Shown here: piece by piece, positions 35,526 through 47,240 of the stretch
Layout: the number at the start of each line of letters is the position of its first letter
Position numbering within the stretch: the first letter of the stretch is position 1
Assembly (NCBI RefSeq): GCF_963678635.1
Contig: NC_087064.1
Coordinates: 68,934,123-68,998,122 of the forward strand
Origin: Symsagittifera roscoffensis
Taxonomy: Eukaryota; Xenacoelomorpha; Acoela; Convolutidae
Direction of reading: 5' to 3'
DNA: 64,000 nt
Made by a program: the position numbers and the translations under genes
Notes under the pieces: generated by a model
What the model was told of the DNA's origin: nothing
Database searches by the model: none
Seen by the model: the letters and a program-made list of their open reading frames with translations, nothing else

Positions 35526-37599
35526 AACACAACAAAGATAACACACCAAGAGGCGTAGAGAGTTTAGTTAGGCGATAAGAAGTTAGTCAAACAACGCATT
35601 TTAACTCCTGACATTTGAAGAGCTGCCAAGGAGTTTTGGCCAAGGATCAACGCGCTGATTGAGTTCAGGAGTAAAGAGCTGAAACTTACAGTTTAGTCAC
35701 AAAATAAAATTGGCTTTGAAAACAGAATTAAGAACTAAAGTGTCAATCAAAAAAAATTTTCGATTCAAAACATTGAAATAAAGAAAACGTGAATATGTTT
35801 TAGAAACAGCAAAATTTCAAACATCAAAAAATTTCGTTCAATGTCTGTATTTTTAAGCAAATTTTTAAACCTAACGATGGACATAATTCCATAAACGCTT
35901 GAGTTCATATTTTATTGTTTTTGCTTCGCAAGAGATAGAACGTTACTTTTACTTCAAAACTGGTAGTGTTACTAGACAAGAGAATCTGGCTTCTACTGTA
36001 ATCCTGTGAATCGTCGAAAAATCAGGATGCTTCAGGAGATATGTGCCTGTAAAAACTTGAGTTTCAACTTTTTGCTCATCTTTTTATGACAACAAGTCTG
36101 TTTTCAACCTACCGGGCCGGCCGAAAGTGACTTGGGCGTTTCTTTCGCTCGCCTACTAGCTTGACCTTTTTTGCCTGATCAGAAGAAGCGAAATATAGCT
36201 TAAGTGATTTTTTAGGCTGGAAGCACGAGCATGGAAATAAATTAATGAATTAAAACTTTGGTTTGATTCAGCAATAGTGAAGTGAAGTAGATCCAGAAAA
36301 CGAAATCCAAAAAAAGTTGGACTGGGTTATTTTTGATGACAAAATTTTACATATGATTTTGAAATTACAACCTACTGATATAAAAAAGTTCAATTCTTAA
36401 CAGAATAAATTCGGGTCGCAATGATTGAAAGTGACACCGTGTAAAAATCTAAGACTGAAATTGTAAGTATCTAAACTAAACTCGGGTTGCAATGGTTGAA
36501 AGTGAACCCGTGTAAAAACCTCAAATTGAACTTGCCAATACCCTAACACTGAACCTAAAATCGCGATTGGACTCCGCCTAGGTTCCAAATGATGTAAACA
36601 AGGATGGATGGCACGGCCTATCTTGTCTGAAAATTGCAAGGATTTTTTGTAGACATTCAATATCGAATGCCTTCATAAACCAGCGTTACGCCTCTGCTGA
36701 CATTTCTTCTGTTTTAGAGCCTCTACATCTCCACAGGAAGATCAGAAGCGACCATACAGTTTGACGTTCGCCCAATGGGCTGTTGGTAGGTAGCTCCTAA
36801 TGAATGTAGATGACTCCCTAGCACCTAATAGAATAGGCGCAGTCTCTGTTTGTAACCCCGGAACGGCAGCGGTGGAGGCAAAATATAGCAAAACTGGCAA
36901 TTATAGAGGTTTTTTAACGCTCGATATGTTTTTTCAACCAGTAGCTTTTGAATTTCAGAGTACCGCTGGATTTAGCACTAAGATTTTTTTAAATGAGCGC
37001 TGTAAGACTTGAGCACGTGGCACGTGTGCTGAAGAATCCAGAGTAGGTAGTTTTCGTAAGCAGAGAAAGGTCCTCACATTACAGGTTGAGAAGGCCGCCT
37101 ATGTACTCCACACTTTTTATAATAAAACAAAATTTTTTTTATAGAGCCAAGGGATTAAAAGCACATCTCAGTATAAATATCTGATAGATCTGTAGACTAA
37201 AATCAGGTCCATTTTTTGAGTCTTTTTAAATCCAGTTTGTTCTGTGCAGGTGTTAGTTTTCTCAATCCCAAGCTTCCCAACCTCCCAACCAATTTACTCT
37301 CTTTACTTACAATCACGTTATATTTAATTCGTTCAAAATTTCCAGGATGATATGATCATCCCTTATCATCCCTTATCGATGATTTGAAAAAGTTTTTTGT
37401 CAGGCTAAAGTTTCTCGCGGCAACTGAAATGCCAGAGTCAAGAATTAGGACAGCCGAAATAAACGTTTGCGGGGAAGCCGATAAAATTGAGACGAGGCAA
37501 TTGTTGTTCACAATTCAACTGTAACAAAATTCAGTAGAGTTTTCTTGTTCCTGTCAGAATAGTGGATACGAGGGTGTACAAGGTGGCAAGATCCGCCAT
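35526..37599. other. Decayed DNA without an identifiable gene
   Basis: Contains a two-copy tandem repeat (36407-36550) and a 70-codon ORF at 36800-37012 whose composition looks protein-like but which I do not recognise. The rest shows no coding signal. Confidence 0.4.
36407..36550. repeat. Two-copy tandem repeat, about 72 bp
   Basis: TCGGGTCGCAATGATTGAAA-type sequence near 36410 recurs near 36482 as CTCGGGTTGCAATGGTTGAAA, each followed by GTGA(C)ACCCGTGTAAAAA(T/C)CT. Diverged at several positions. Confidence 0.7.
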
Positions 37600-38590
37600 G
37601 ATAAGAATGGTCGATCACTGAAGCAACTAAATGGTCCGAAAATAAACTTGAAAAACATCAAAATAAAACTTTTTCTCCGCTACGTGGCCGATATAGTGAG
37701 GACGGTCAAAGGCGACCCTGGAAAAATGTTTGAAGCCGCTAAAAGAAAAAAAACTGACTCACACGGTTCACTATTGTAACACCAAATGCATGGGTTTTTA
37801 GATTTAGAAAACAACCTTGATAAAGACAGGAGAGTGAGCTGTGGATGGTATCAAAAAACAACAGATGCAGAGACCATCCTATATTTTTGGGTGTGCCCCA
37901 TCCAGTACAAAAACAAAAGAGTTTAACTGAAGGAACTGTTCGCCGTGTTTTCCAGTTTCCGGACACCAGTTGTGGGACCACTAGTAACTAGTAAGAAATG
38001 TCGCACAACCAGTATCCAGAACACTGATCGTTTCAGATTGCACCTCATGTCCTCAATAAGATCATTGTGGGAGAATAATAAAATCAAGAGCAAGAGTGAC
38101 AACCAGAAATTTTTACCAGCAGCAAGGACGTATGCTCTTGCTGATTACTCAATGTCGAGGTAGTCTTCTGAGAAATTTGCAAAGGGAGTGCGGGATATCA
38201 CCGCCATACAAAAAGTGTTTGTGGCGGAAATTGAAAATATGTTTACCGTCCTCAAAGTCAACTTTTTCGAATGATGTAGATCCCAAATGGTATACAAATT
38301 AGAATGCAGTGGTTGCAAATTCGTCAATGCAGGCCAAAGGTTCAAACATCTTACCACTAGTGTTGAAGAACACCGTGAAACGGTTACTCCCGTTGGGCAA
38401 CATTTGAAACAGTGCGGAGAAGATGGTCTGAGCTCAGAAATAATTTAGGGGATTATTGACCAGTTCCATAGCAACCATAAGTTTCTTGTTGAAATACTTG
38501 TCTGTGATTGACAGTTTTCAAGGCATGAATGTTTAGAAAGAAAAACCTGTAAACGAGATTGTAATTGCCTTATTCCTAGAATGAGTGAAA
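37600..38590 (+). pseudogene. Penelope-like RT plus GIY-YIG endonuclease relic, fragment 2
   Basis: Broken frames on the + strand show, in order: an RT palm block ending in RYVADIVRTVKGDP (37678-37719), where the catalytic YVDD has become YVAD; an FLDLEN block near 37797; CGWYQKTTD near 37840; a thumb-like region; LKICLPSSKSTF near 38236; and then a GIY-YIG-type domain (YKLECSGC near 38290, followed by HLTTSVEEH and TPVGQHLKQC to about 38415, then IIDQFHSN). RT followed by GIY-YIG is the Penelope-like architecture. Several stops and shifts make it dead. The exact clade is not determined. Confidence 0.6.
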
Positions 38591-38879
38591 CAATTCTGAC
38601 TTAAGACTTTTACCTTTTTGAAATTGGCATGAAAAAATAAACAAAGGTTGTTGATTTTGACTTAAACCAGTTTATTGAAAAACGAATGATAAAATTTTTT
38701 TGTTTCAAAACATCGAGACCTACTATTATGAGAGGTTATGGGCGATTGAAGCTTACAAGCACCAAAATCTTGATGGTTTCCGAACAAAAAAAACTGCTTC
38801 TTTTCATTGGAAAACCCGAAAATTTTTTCTGTATGGGGTGATTAATTCCCAGCCTTTTTTGAAGATAAAAACCTAAATG

Positions 38880-39480
38880 TAGTATGTAAAAAAGTTAGCG
38901 AAGCCATGTTCATGAGGAAGTTGTATCAGGAAATAATTATGCACCTCAATGATGCTATTTTGCATATGATCTTTGCTCAGAATAAAAGGAATGAATTCGA
39001 AAAAAAACTTGCGAAAAACTTTTGAGAAGATTCGAACAGGCCAAATCATTGTGCTTTGGTAAGAATTTCTGGAACTCCAGAAGAGCGGTGAATCGATGAT
39101 TCTAAGCAAAGTGGCAACATCGTGTTCAAACTACAATCTGCAGATGAAAAGATCAGCAAAAACCTGAAAATAGTCATAGTTATTAAAGCATTGCCACAAA
39201 AATACGACTGATTCAAAGCTGCAATACAGTTCCAGCAGATATCGTACCTACAGCTGAAGGAGCGACTGATTGAACGATGACTTGGGGACTAACTCGAACA
39301 AACAAGATAAGAGTTCTACGTCCATTGCGGCTCCACCGATTTATATAACTGGCAGAGGACGATACAATGAAGGAACTGGTCAAGTAAACTAGAATGTCTT
39401 GTACTCTAAGAATTGTCGACATAACAATCACACTGCTAACAGGTGCAATGCAAAGCAGCATGTAAACAAGCTAAATTCAA
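38880..39480 (+). pseudogene. copia gag relic with degenerate zinc knuckle
   Basis: Pieces resemble the UBN2-type copia Gag: a leucine-rich helical block near 38900-39000 and a VIKALPQKYD segment near 39180-39215. The zinc knuckle lies near 39411-39446. Its second Cys, His and last Cys keep the C-x4-H-x4-C spacing, but the first Cys is replaced by Ser. Multiple frame breaks. Confidence 0.5.
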
Positions 39481-39650
39481 GCAACCACCAAAACGGTTTT
39501 TCTGGGTTTGCACAAATTGCAACTTCAAATCTGTCGTTGGATATTGTGATAGACTGTGGATTCACGAACCATATCATTCCAGACAAATCAATGTTCAAGG
39601 CGCTTTCTATGCTGGAAGGGGACGAAAGTTCGATGTTTTTTACTTAAGGG
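39481..39650 (+). pseudogene. copia protease relic
   Basis: The frame ending at 39647 reads IDCGFTNHI at 39550-39576, which corresponds to the copia protease active site (normally D-S-G-A-T-x-H). Ser is replaced by Cys and Ala by Phe, so it would be inactive. Context between gag and integrase supports the call. Confidence 0.55.
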
Positions 39651-39746
39651 GATGGGACGCAACAGCGAGTACATGTTGTTGGAGAAGTCTGCCTCCCCTT
39701 CTACCCTCATGATAAAAATTCGTACACGTTTAATCTCCAGCGCACA

Positions 39747-40262
39747 TTGTATGAGACGAACTTCAATTTTCTTTTGATATCAATTTCACTGCTAGTTAGG
39801 CAAGGGAAAACTTTGATTTTTAAACGAAAATTCGCATATAGATGTGGGACAACAGACAGCTTGTTTTTTGAAACGGATGATCTTTTTTCCTTTAAACATA
39901 TTGCAAAAGACCCAAACATGTCGATATTGCCTATTTCTACGTGGCATGCAAGGCTTTCACATGTAAATTGTGAAACATTAAAGAAATCTGCAAATATTTC
40001 TTGCAAGAAAAAATTTTTTGCACAGCAATTTACTCAAAGCTTTTGTTCTCCTCATAAAAAATGGTATAGCCGAACGTTATTGGCAAACAATTTTTGATAA
40101 TGCATGTTCTCTTTTACTATTGTCAAAGCTACCAGAACTTTTTTGGGTAAGGGCAGTTGAAACTGTTGTACACACAAATAATCGTGCGCTAACATCTGAT
40201 ATTATTGATGATAAACACCCCACGACAATTTTTTTTTGGAAAAAAAACCCAGTGCTCGTCAT
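39747..40262 (+). pseudogene. copia GAG-pre-integrase and integrase C-part relic
   Basis: TWHARLSHVN near 39939 is the characteristic start of the GAG-pre-integrase zinc-binding domain. Directly after, the integrase core is missing, and the frame at 40018-40266 resumes with NGIAERYWQT (containing the catalytic Glu) and the LPELFW and NNRALT blocks typical of the copia integrase end. The DD part of the core has been deleted. Confidence 0.6.
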
Positions 40263-41571
40263 TTAAACGTTTTTCGTTGCTTATGATTATCAAGGATTGA
40301 AACCCACCAGCAGAAGTTATCACCGAAAGGAAAAAGGCGGTTTTTACTGGTTATGACGGTTCGAGTCCTGCATATTTTTTTTGCATGATTTTCTGAAAAA
40401 ATATTTTTATCGCTTTCGTAATCTGACATTTCACAAAAAACAATTCCCAGGTCTCGGTAACGGATCAAGGCTTGCTATTATTTGGCGTTTTCCGTGCAAT
40501 GATCCAGTGGGGGCTGTCACAAATTCAATGGGGGTCAATAAAGCACAAACAGACAAAAGGCGCCACTGATGCAAATGAAGTATTGCCTACTCTTGAACAG
40601 CCGTTATCACCGACAGGGGAGATAAATTTTCAGCATCTAGTCTATCATAATGTGCAAAATGAATATTCAAGATGCTCCAATCTACTTAGATTACGTGACA
40701 AAAACGCAACTCACGATGAATTTGATTTTTGATGCCATTGAGTGCTCTCCCCACACTCTAACTGCAGACAATCTGCAAAACACTACCTCCCCCACTCCTG
40801 ACAGTTCGATTCCTTTTTTTACCACAACATTAGTCTTCGTCTAAATCAAGAGAACAAACTGCAAGTGATGAATAAATTTCTACTATATTGGGACATGACA
40901 TTCCTACAACAAATAGGACTGGTCGTTTGTGATAGTGACTGGTCTACTGATGAAATCTGTAATGTTGCAAAGGCTGCTAGTATCAATGGCATTGTTTCAC
41001 TCAATCATGAGAAAGAAATTTTGTCAGTTGAACACTGGCAAGCTGCAATGCAAAATGATGATAATAGTCTTGTAGAAAATAAAACATCTTGTGCCTTCAC
41101 CTTCTGGAAAACCAGTTACAAAAGGCAAATGAGTTTTTAATGTGAAGCTTAAAAGCGATGGTTTAATTGAACGATACAAGACATGTTATGTGGCTAAGGT
41201 ATATAGTCAAATTTATGATCAAATTTATATTGATACTTTTTTCACCTCCAGTTGATATGAAAAATATTCGCTCATTATTTTCCATTGCAACACAACATGG
41301 TTTAATAATTGATGTCAAAACAGCTTTTTTGAATTTTATTTGAGAGGATGAAAATTTTGTTGAGCCACCTTATGGTTTTGCGTCTGATGAATGTGTTGTA
41401 TGCAAGCACAAAAAATGTATTTAAGGTTTAAGACAGGCGAGTCGAGCTTGGAAAGAGTTTCTAAAAAATATATATTTTGGAACTTTGATACTCAAGCAGC
41501 TCTGTAGCTGTTTTTTTTAATCATCCTGAGAAAATGAGTTTCATTGTTGTGTGTTGATGACATAATAATTT
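40263..41571 (+). pseudogene. copia integrase tail and RT relic
   Basis: Scattered frames: FTGYDGSSPA-like text around 40345-40372 and VTFHKKQFPG near 40424-40452 belong to the end of copia integrase. HWQAAMQND near 41034 and a KLKSDG/RYK segment near 41146 mark the RT start. The RT palm is heavily decayed, with several stops. Confidence 0.5.
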
Positions 41572-42238
41572 TTGGTGGTGAAAAATTTAATCAAAAAATG
41601 GAATATGCAAAATTGCAAACCGGTTTATGAACCTGTGGTTATATCTAAAATTGCGAGTGATGATAAAAATTTAACCGATTGTTCATTTTTTCAGCAGTTA
41701 GTGGGGTCATTAATGTTTTTAGCTGTAACAACTAGGCCGGACAATGCCTTTCCAACAAACTTACTCTCTCAATTGTGCAGAAGTTCAAAAGTAAAAAAAA
41801 TTTATTGCAGCAAAAAGAGCACTACAAAATTTAAAGGGTATGAATTATTACGTTACTCATTCCAGACATGAAAACGGTCTGGGTACTTTTGCATACAGTG
41901 ATTCCGATTGGGCAGGCGACGTAAAGACCAGAAAATCTGTACCTGGCATGGTTAATAAATTGAATGAGTCAGACTCACTGGTTTTTGGCGAACTGTTCAA
42001 TCGTTCAAACTGTTCAAACTGGTCAAACGTTCGGTACCATTATCTATATGTGGCTCAGGAAATTTTGTTTCTGAAACATAAATTTGAGAGTGTTAACTAT
42101 AAAAATACTCTCGCTTTTTTGTTCACTCGCAACCAACGAGCAATCTGTGTCGATCATGAAACAGCTTCAATATCGAGAGCCAAACACATTGACATAAGAG
42201 TCCTCTTTGTTCGGGAACAAACTCGATCTGCAAGATGA
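41572..42238 (+). pseudogene. copia RT thumb and RNase H relic
   Basis: FFQQLVGSLMFLAVTTRPD near 41688-41745 is the highly characteristic copia block after RT, followed by a KKIY-AAK-like helix. In the overlapping frame from 41840, AYSDSDWAGDVKTRKSV near 41893 is the RNase H beginning with its catalytic Asp residues. Ends around 42238 without an LTR that I can recognise. Confidence 0.65.
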
Positions 42239-42240
42239 GG

Positions 42241-42929
42241 TTAAAATATCTTCCGTCTATAACTAGGGTTGCGAATATTCTGACATAAGGACTTCCACGT
42301 GTTCGTTTGGCGCAGATATGCCAGCTTCTCTTTGGAAGTGCCTTTTGAGGGCGAGTGTTGAAATACGCGATTGTGATTGGTCAATATCAAGACAGTGCAG
42401 ATTAGGAAAGGAAAACCATGACACAAATCAGGAATTTAGAAGCAGGCAGCTGACATTGAAGCTATAGTTTGAAAAGCTATAGCTGTAAATGTAGCTATAA
42501 CTTAAATTTTTAAAACATATTCCATGTTAATACTTTTCTAACAAATTGATAAAGTGTTTTTTTAAGAATAGTGTTTTACTCTTTTGATTGTTGAGGTGTT
42601 CGTAAAAATGAGTTCGATTTTAATTCTGAAGATACACTAAAAATGTGCAAAAAAAATTGTTTAATTTAAAACTTTATCATGATCAGTTAATACAAAAATT
42701 CTTGAGTTATATTTGATAAACTTTTTGAGTTATAGCTACCTTTTTTCAATCGTGTCTAGAGTTAGCTGATTTTAGGTAATTGAATGCATTTTTTCTAGTT
42801 ATGTTGAGGTTAGGCGAGATTTAATTTAATCCATCTGAAATGGATCAAAAGTAACTGTCAATAAAAACTTATAGTAATTACTTGAGGTCCCAGCCCTGTT
42901 TTTAAGTGCATTTGCGTGTATTAGGTATA
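42241..42929. other. Non-coding DNA between copia relic and element B
   Basis: No ORF of substance; AT-rich in contrast to the GC-richer element that starts at about 42930. It may contain the 3' end or LTR of either element, but no terminal repeats were found. Confidence 0.4.
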
Positions 42930-44814
42930 TTAGGTATTTAGCGCCCTTGCCATGGGTGCGTATCTATTTCTATTTTTTATCATATTATTGGTCTTATTTT
43001 TATCATTCATTCCAATCTTAATTCTATTATCATCAGTTTTTTCATTTAGAGTAGAGCTGTCTTTACATGGGTTGGCGTCAGTCTTCTGCTTTTGTTCCTT
43101 TAGACTAATCATCTTCTCAAGCAGCTCCTTTCTCGCTTTCTCTCCTAGTTCGGTGCCTATCAGGACAGGTTCCCCATACTTCATCACCGTACTCCACAGT
43201 TTTTCCTTGAAGTCTTCCAGCTTAGTCTCGATCCCTACTCGCTGATTGAATTCGCTCAAGAAATCTTGCCACGCCTTCTTATCTAGCGTGTCCAAGAACA
43301 TCCATTTTTTGCCCTCAAAAGTGTTTTTCTTGCTTTCTTCCGCACTCAAGAGTACTATTCCCATGTTGGAGGTTTCACTCATCAAAGGCAGCTCCAGATT
43401 TTTGCGGGAGATCCCAGGGGTGAGGTAGCCGTGTTCGCCCAGTCGTCCCCACGCAAGTCCTGCAAAAAATCCTGCGTGTTAAAGTCCCTTTCCACTGCGC
43501 CCTGATCAGGCATGTTTCCCACTCCATTTCTTCTCCAGCTTCACTGGGTTTCATCCATGCTTTCCCACTCTCCTGATTCTGCCTGCTCTTTTTCTAGCAC
43601 CTCCTTGAACCTGTTTTCTACAGGGTGGCTTCTCTTGTCTCTAGGGTGGCTCCTCTTGCTTCAACTCCAACTCCTCCAGCCCATAAGGCGATCGGTACTT
43701 TCTTGTGGCAAACTTCATATCGTCCTTCAGAGCCATGTGACCCTCCTCCACGATCATCCTTCCATAGTCATATATTGGCAGCTTGTTCTCAAGTCCAGCC
43801 TCCTCAAGTGTTCTCAAGACATCTCAGACCTCAAACTTAGGGGGCATCGCGCCTCGCATCTTCTTCGCTTGTGTAGTCCACGAATTTATCTTGATTTCAC
43901 ACGTGCGGGAATACACCGCTGCCGAGTATCCAATGAACAAGGGATCCCAGCCGTCCGTGAAAACTCTTCATTGTCTTTCCACCACTAGCTCGGGATCCTT
44001 GATTTTTCCAAAAAGCACCGTCTCAATCATCTTCTTCTTGTCTGCACCAGTTGAGTGCCGTCCTATCTAGAATGCTGATCGGGCTCACGTGCACCACTGG
44101 GTGCCGATACGCCACCACGAGTGTATCTGGGAATGCATTCGTCACTGCTGGCCCGTAGACACAGGTCACCACTTCCCCCAAGCCTCTAATCATCCCAACT
44201 GGGTCAGATCTTATGGCCAAACACAAGTCAGTCAGAAGGGGTATGCCCCAATTCGCCTCTCTCACTTCTTCTCTCGTATTCGGGTTTCTTTCTTCGCCCG
44301 TCAAGTATCAATTCTGCATCAGCAAATACTCCACAAGCAATGTCTTCAGTCCGGCAGCACCTTTGTACGAGTAGGTCTCCATCCTCGTGTGAGCCTTCCT
44401 TACCGACAAGGGTTCCCCATACTTCATCAACCGATGAAACGCCGCTAGTTCCCCATGCGTCAAGAGTTCCAGCGTCAAATACCCATCAATCCGGAGCATT
44501 CCCACGCCCCTACTGAACATGTACGCCGGCCCCATATTGAACGGGTACCTGGGATATACCAGATACAAGGCTAGCAGGAGGTTAATGGGCATGTTCAAGA
44601 GCTCCTGCACGAACGCTTCAAAGATGGTGTCTCCCGCGTAAAACACCATGTTCAGATACTTCTTTTCGAAACATGGGCTCAAGAATCTCAAGATTTCGTG
44701 GTTCTTCGTGGTTTTCAGCTCGCCCTTCGCATGCTCCATCCAGAAACCTCCGATGGTGACTTCATTAGCTGCTGTGACAAATCTTCCCACCGTCATCTCC
44801 CTACCTTCTGCCAC
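42930..44814 (-). pseudogene. Element B, downstream ORF block of unknown function
   Basis: Three open pieces (44814-44308, 44304-44023, 43385-42930), with a frame-broken protein-like stretch between 44020 and 43386, follow the SGNH-like region. The composition is helical and moderately charged. The segment MKYGEP appears in both the first piece (near 44430) and the last (near 43175), suggesting an internal duplication. The last piece ends in a Lys/Asn-rich tail. I recognise no family. By position it corresponds to the ORF at 52212-51754 of element A, although similarity there is not obvious. Confidence 0.5.
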
Positions 44815-44872
44815 CTCTAGCTGCTCCTCAAGAAAATTCCATTTTTGTTTGATGAGGGGTGGAGCACTCTCC

Positions 44873-45740
44873 CTAGTCTAGACCGTCGCATTCACGAGTC
44901 TCGGGGTCAGAAACGGCCACCTCCCTCTCTCGTGTCAACCGATATCCTATCGACTCTAGTTTTTTCCTCGGCCGCGGCCACATGCTGGTGGAGCTCGTGA
45001 TCGTTAGATCCATACTCCGGAACCACAGGCTGGCTGTTAGATGGGTTATCGCAGGGTGATCGTACCCTATCCCCGGGTTAAACTTCAGCTGCCGGGCAAG
45101 ATTCGACACCTCAAGGCAGAGAACCTCATCCAGCACAATCAAGGTGTCTGCCAACTCATAAAATCCCCTCAGGTCATGAGATACATCCACCCATGCCGCT
45201 GTCAGTTCCGACTTAAGAAGTCTCAAGTTAACTGGCTCAAACTCGCGATTCGGGGCGGCCATAAGCATCCGCCACGCGTTGCCCTCTGCTATCAGGATCA
45301 ACATTGCATACACGAACTGTAAGGCTGGTGGCATGCTCGCGTAGCCTGGCGATGACGTGAACATCACTCTCATCTTTGGCCCGAATAGAGAAGCTACCTA
45401 CTCCTGCACCTCGTTCATTGCTGCAAACAGCGTCTGAATTGCTTGCCAGATATTATTGGGGGTTGGTTCCGCGCCTATCAAGTGCTCTAGAAGTCCTGCC
45501 GCATGCAGGTGGTCATTCATCTCCGCGAATAGCAACAGCTCTGGCTCACACGGCGTCTCTGATTTTATAGCCACCACCAGGGTCAACAGTTGGTACAATT
45601 CCGCTCCAGGCAGCAGATACACTTGGGTTTCTGGCCAAAATAACTTCGGCGACGTCCCCTTGAAGTCCGATCCTGCCAGGACGATTGCTCTCGCTGCTCC
45701 CGGGTCTGATCGATTTTACGCGGCCAAGGTTTGCTCTTGA
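44873..45740 (-). pseudogene. Element B, degenerate SGNH-like domain
   Basis: Frames 45740-45398 and 45373-44873 together match the second SGNH-like region of element A. RAIVLAGSDF near 45705 corresponds to the GDS strand, EMNDH near 45520 to the GxND block, and MFTSSPGYASMP near 45365 to the following strand. The usual Gly-Asp-Ser is Gly-Ser-Asp here, and the Gly of GxND is missing, so hydrolase activity is doubtful. It may be a binding or structural derivative. Confidence 0.5.
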
Positions 45741-45760
45741 TTTGATATTCCCTCTTAAGT

Positions 45761-45958
45761 TTATCCCACCATCAACACGGCTTCAGTTGCTGACTCCCTG
45801 CATTCGCCTTGCGCTTCCAGTTGCAGGATGGCATTCAACATTACCGTCAGACTTTCGTCCACTTGTGTGCAATCGAGGTCCCTCAAGCGCTTGTACAGCT
45901 CATCGAGGGTAGTTCTTTTGAGCGCTGCTGGCATAAACTTCCAGAAATGATCCGCCAT
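45761..45958 (-). CDS. Element B, small helical ORF (second copy)
   Basis: A 65-residue ORF from an ATG. It is homologous to 47240-46851 (about 70% identical over the first 65 residues) and more distantly to 55573-55367 of element A. The shared pattern is LDELY-RLRDLD-T-VDE followed by a helix and EAVLMVG. The helical bundle has no recognised family. It precedes the SGNH-like region, as in element A. Confidence 0.55.
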   Translation of the reverse strand: MADHFWKFMPAALKRTTLDELYKRLRDLDCTQVDESLTVMLNAILQLEAQGECRESATEAVLMVG

Positions 45959-46560
45959 CGTTGCTTCTTCTCAAGCGATCTCACTTATCAATAAACTCAA
46001 GAAATACTTTTCCCAAACCAACTCAAAAAATACTCGTCCCGAACCAACCCAAGAAATACCTTCCCAGTTAAACCCAAGAAATACCTTCCCAGTTAAATTC
46101 AAGAAATATCCTCCTCTAGTACTGCTAGTGAAGAAACGTTCGAGATCTCTCCTGTTTTGTTCGAGTAAGTGTAGCTTGATTGTCAATTCAATTTGCAAAT
46201 CAATCTGAAAATAGAATTCATTTTTAGACTTAGACGTTTTTTGCTCATAGCTAGCCTGAAACTTACCCCTTACTACCTTTAAAACATTATCCTAACAATT
46301 TCTCGATAAAATATTTCAAAAAGACATTTGAAAGCATGTTTCATTTAAAGCACTTATTTCATGTTTCAGCACCATTAATTCTGTAGAATTTAATTGTCAT
46401 GCCAATTACATTAAAATCCATCTACTTGACTCGTGTCCCCTTTTTACCTAGCTCATGAACCCTGTGCCTCCCAACTCAAGACTTCCATGTCCATTCAAAG
46501 CTCAGGCGATACTCAAGTAGTTTTTCTTGTGTAGGTGCACCACTATCTCAGAATCTACGG
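45959..46560 (-). other. Element B, non-coding spacer (copy of 47241-47700)
   Basis: AT-rich, UTR-like. It matches 47241-47700 at AATTGTCATGCCAATTAC, AAAATCCATCTAC, CCAACTCAAGACTTCC and AGCTCAGGCGATACTCAAG. A 20-nt CCCAAGAAATACCTTCCCAG motif is tandemly repeated near 46050-46100. Possible promoter or leader for the downstream ORFs. Confidence 0.5.
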
Positions 46561-46850
46561 TTTGCCTCTAGATTGCACAGGGAAGGAACTGGCTCGGGAG
46601 TCTTCCATGCTTCCAGGCCCTCATTCATGTGTTCTTGGGCCACACGGTCCAAGTTGAAGAAACCGTGCGCCCGAAGAGCTTCGTCTACCTCCATCCGCGA
46701 CTCTGGTCTCGATCTCGCGACAGCCGGTTCAGTCGTAGTCCTCTTTTTCTCCTTCCTACTCGAGACCGCTTGCTGCCTCCTTTGTAGCCGCTCTAGTTCT
46801 GACTTTATTTGATCACAATTGTAGCCTCTGCACTTGCACTCGTTCTGCCA
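46561..46850 (-). pseudogene. Element B, frame-broken coiled-coil segment
   Basis: The - strand reads a Glu/Arg/Leu heptad-like stretch in shifted frames, equivalent to the coiled coil that follows the small helical ORF in element A (about 55110-54870). No intact frame. Confidence 0.4.
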
Positions 46851-47240
46851 TTAGCAGATCCCGATCCAGAATCGCCTTATCTCGCTCAAGTGTTGCCTTC
46901 TCGCGATCAAGCTTGGCTCAGGATTTCTCGCCAAGTCGAATCCTCTCACCCCTCCATCCACATTCCAGGATAGCCACCTGGTCTGTTCTTGATTGGATAT
47001 GCCTTCTGTGGTGTATCCGACCATCAAGACAGCTTCGATCGCGGACTCCCTGCACTCACCTTGCTCCTCTAATTGCTCCTTCAACATCACTGCCATCCTC
47101 TCGTCCACTTGGGTGTAGTCCAGGTCCCTCAAGCGTCTGTACAACTCATCGAGCGTAGACCTCTTTAGCGCCGCAGGCATGGATTTCCAAAATCGATCTG
47201 CCATTTTTACAATTTCTAGATTATCTCGCGCACTAACCAA
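46851..47240 (-). CDS. Element B, small helical ORF (first copy) with extension
   Basis: 129 codons, with the likely start at the ATG at about 47204 (MADRFW, matching MADHFW of the 45958 copy). It shares LDELY-RLRDLD-TQVDE and EAVLMVG with the copy at 45958-45761, then continues with GVRGFDLARNPEP, which matches the corresponding segment of element A (HDLAREPG near 55305). It therefore links the helical module to the downstream coiled-coil protein. Function unknown. Confidence 0.55.
   Translation of the reverse strand: MVSARDNLEIVKMADRFWKSMPAALKRSTLDELYRRLRDLDYTQVDERMAVMLKEQLEEQGECRESAIEAVLMVGYTTEGISNQEQTRWLSWNVDGGVRGFDLARNPEPSLIARRQHLSEIRRFWIGIC

Larger units (their letters stand above)
38880..42240 (+). 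mobile_element. Decayed Ty1/copia retrotransposon
   Basis: Broken frames in the order gag, zinc knuckle, protease, GAG-pre-integrase, integrase, RT, RNase H on the + strand. Integrase before RT is diagnostic of Ty1/copia. No LTRs were recognised. There are many stops, shifts and deletions, so this is an old insertion. Confidence 0.8.

Noticed and set aside
36800-37012. 70-codon ORF with protein-like composition
   Set aside because: Could be a LINE or host exon fragment, but I cannot match it to a family or find supporting neighbours.
40358-40368. GGTTCGAGTCC, exact B-box consensus
   Set aside because: It lies in decayed copia coding sequence and encodes a conserved Gly-Ser-Ser-Pro-like stretch there. 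No tRNA structure.
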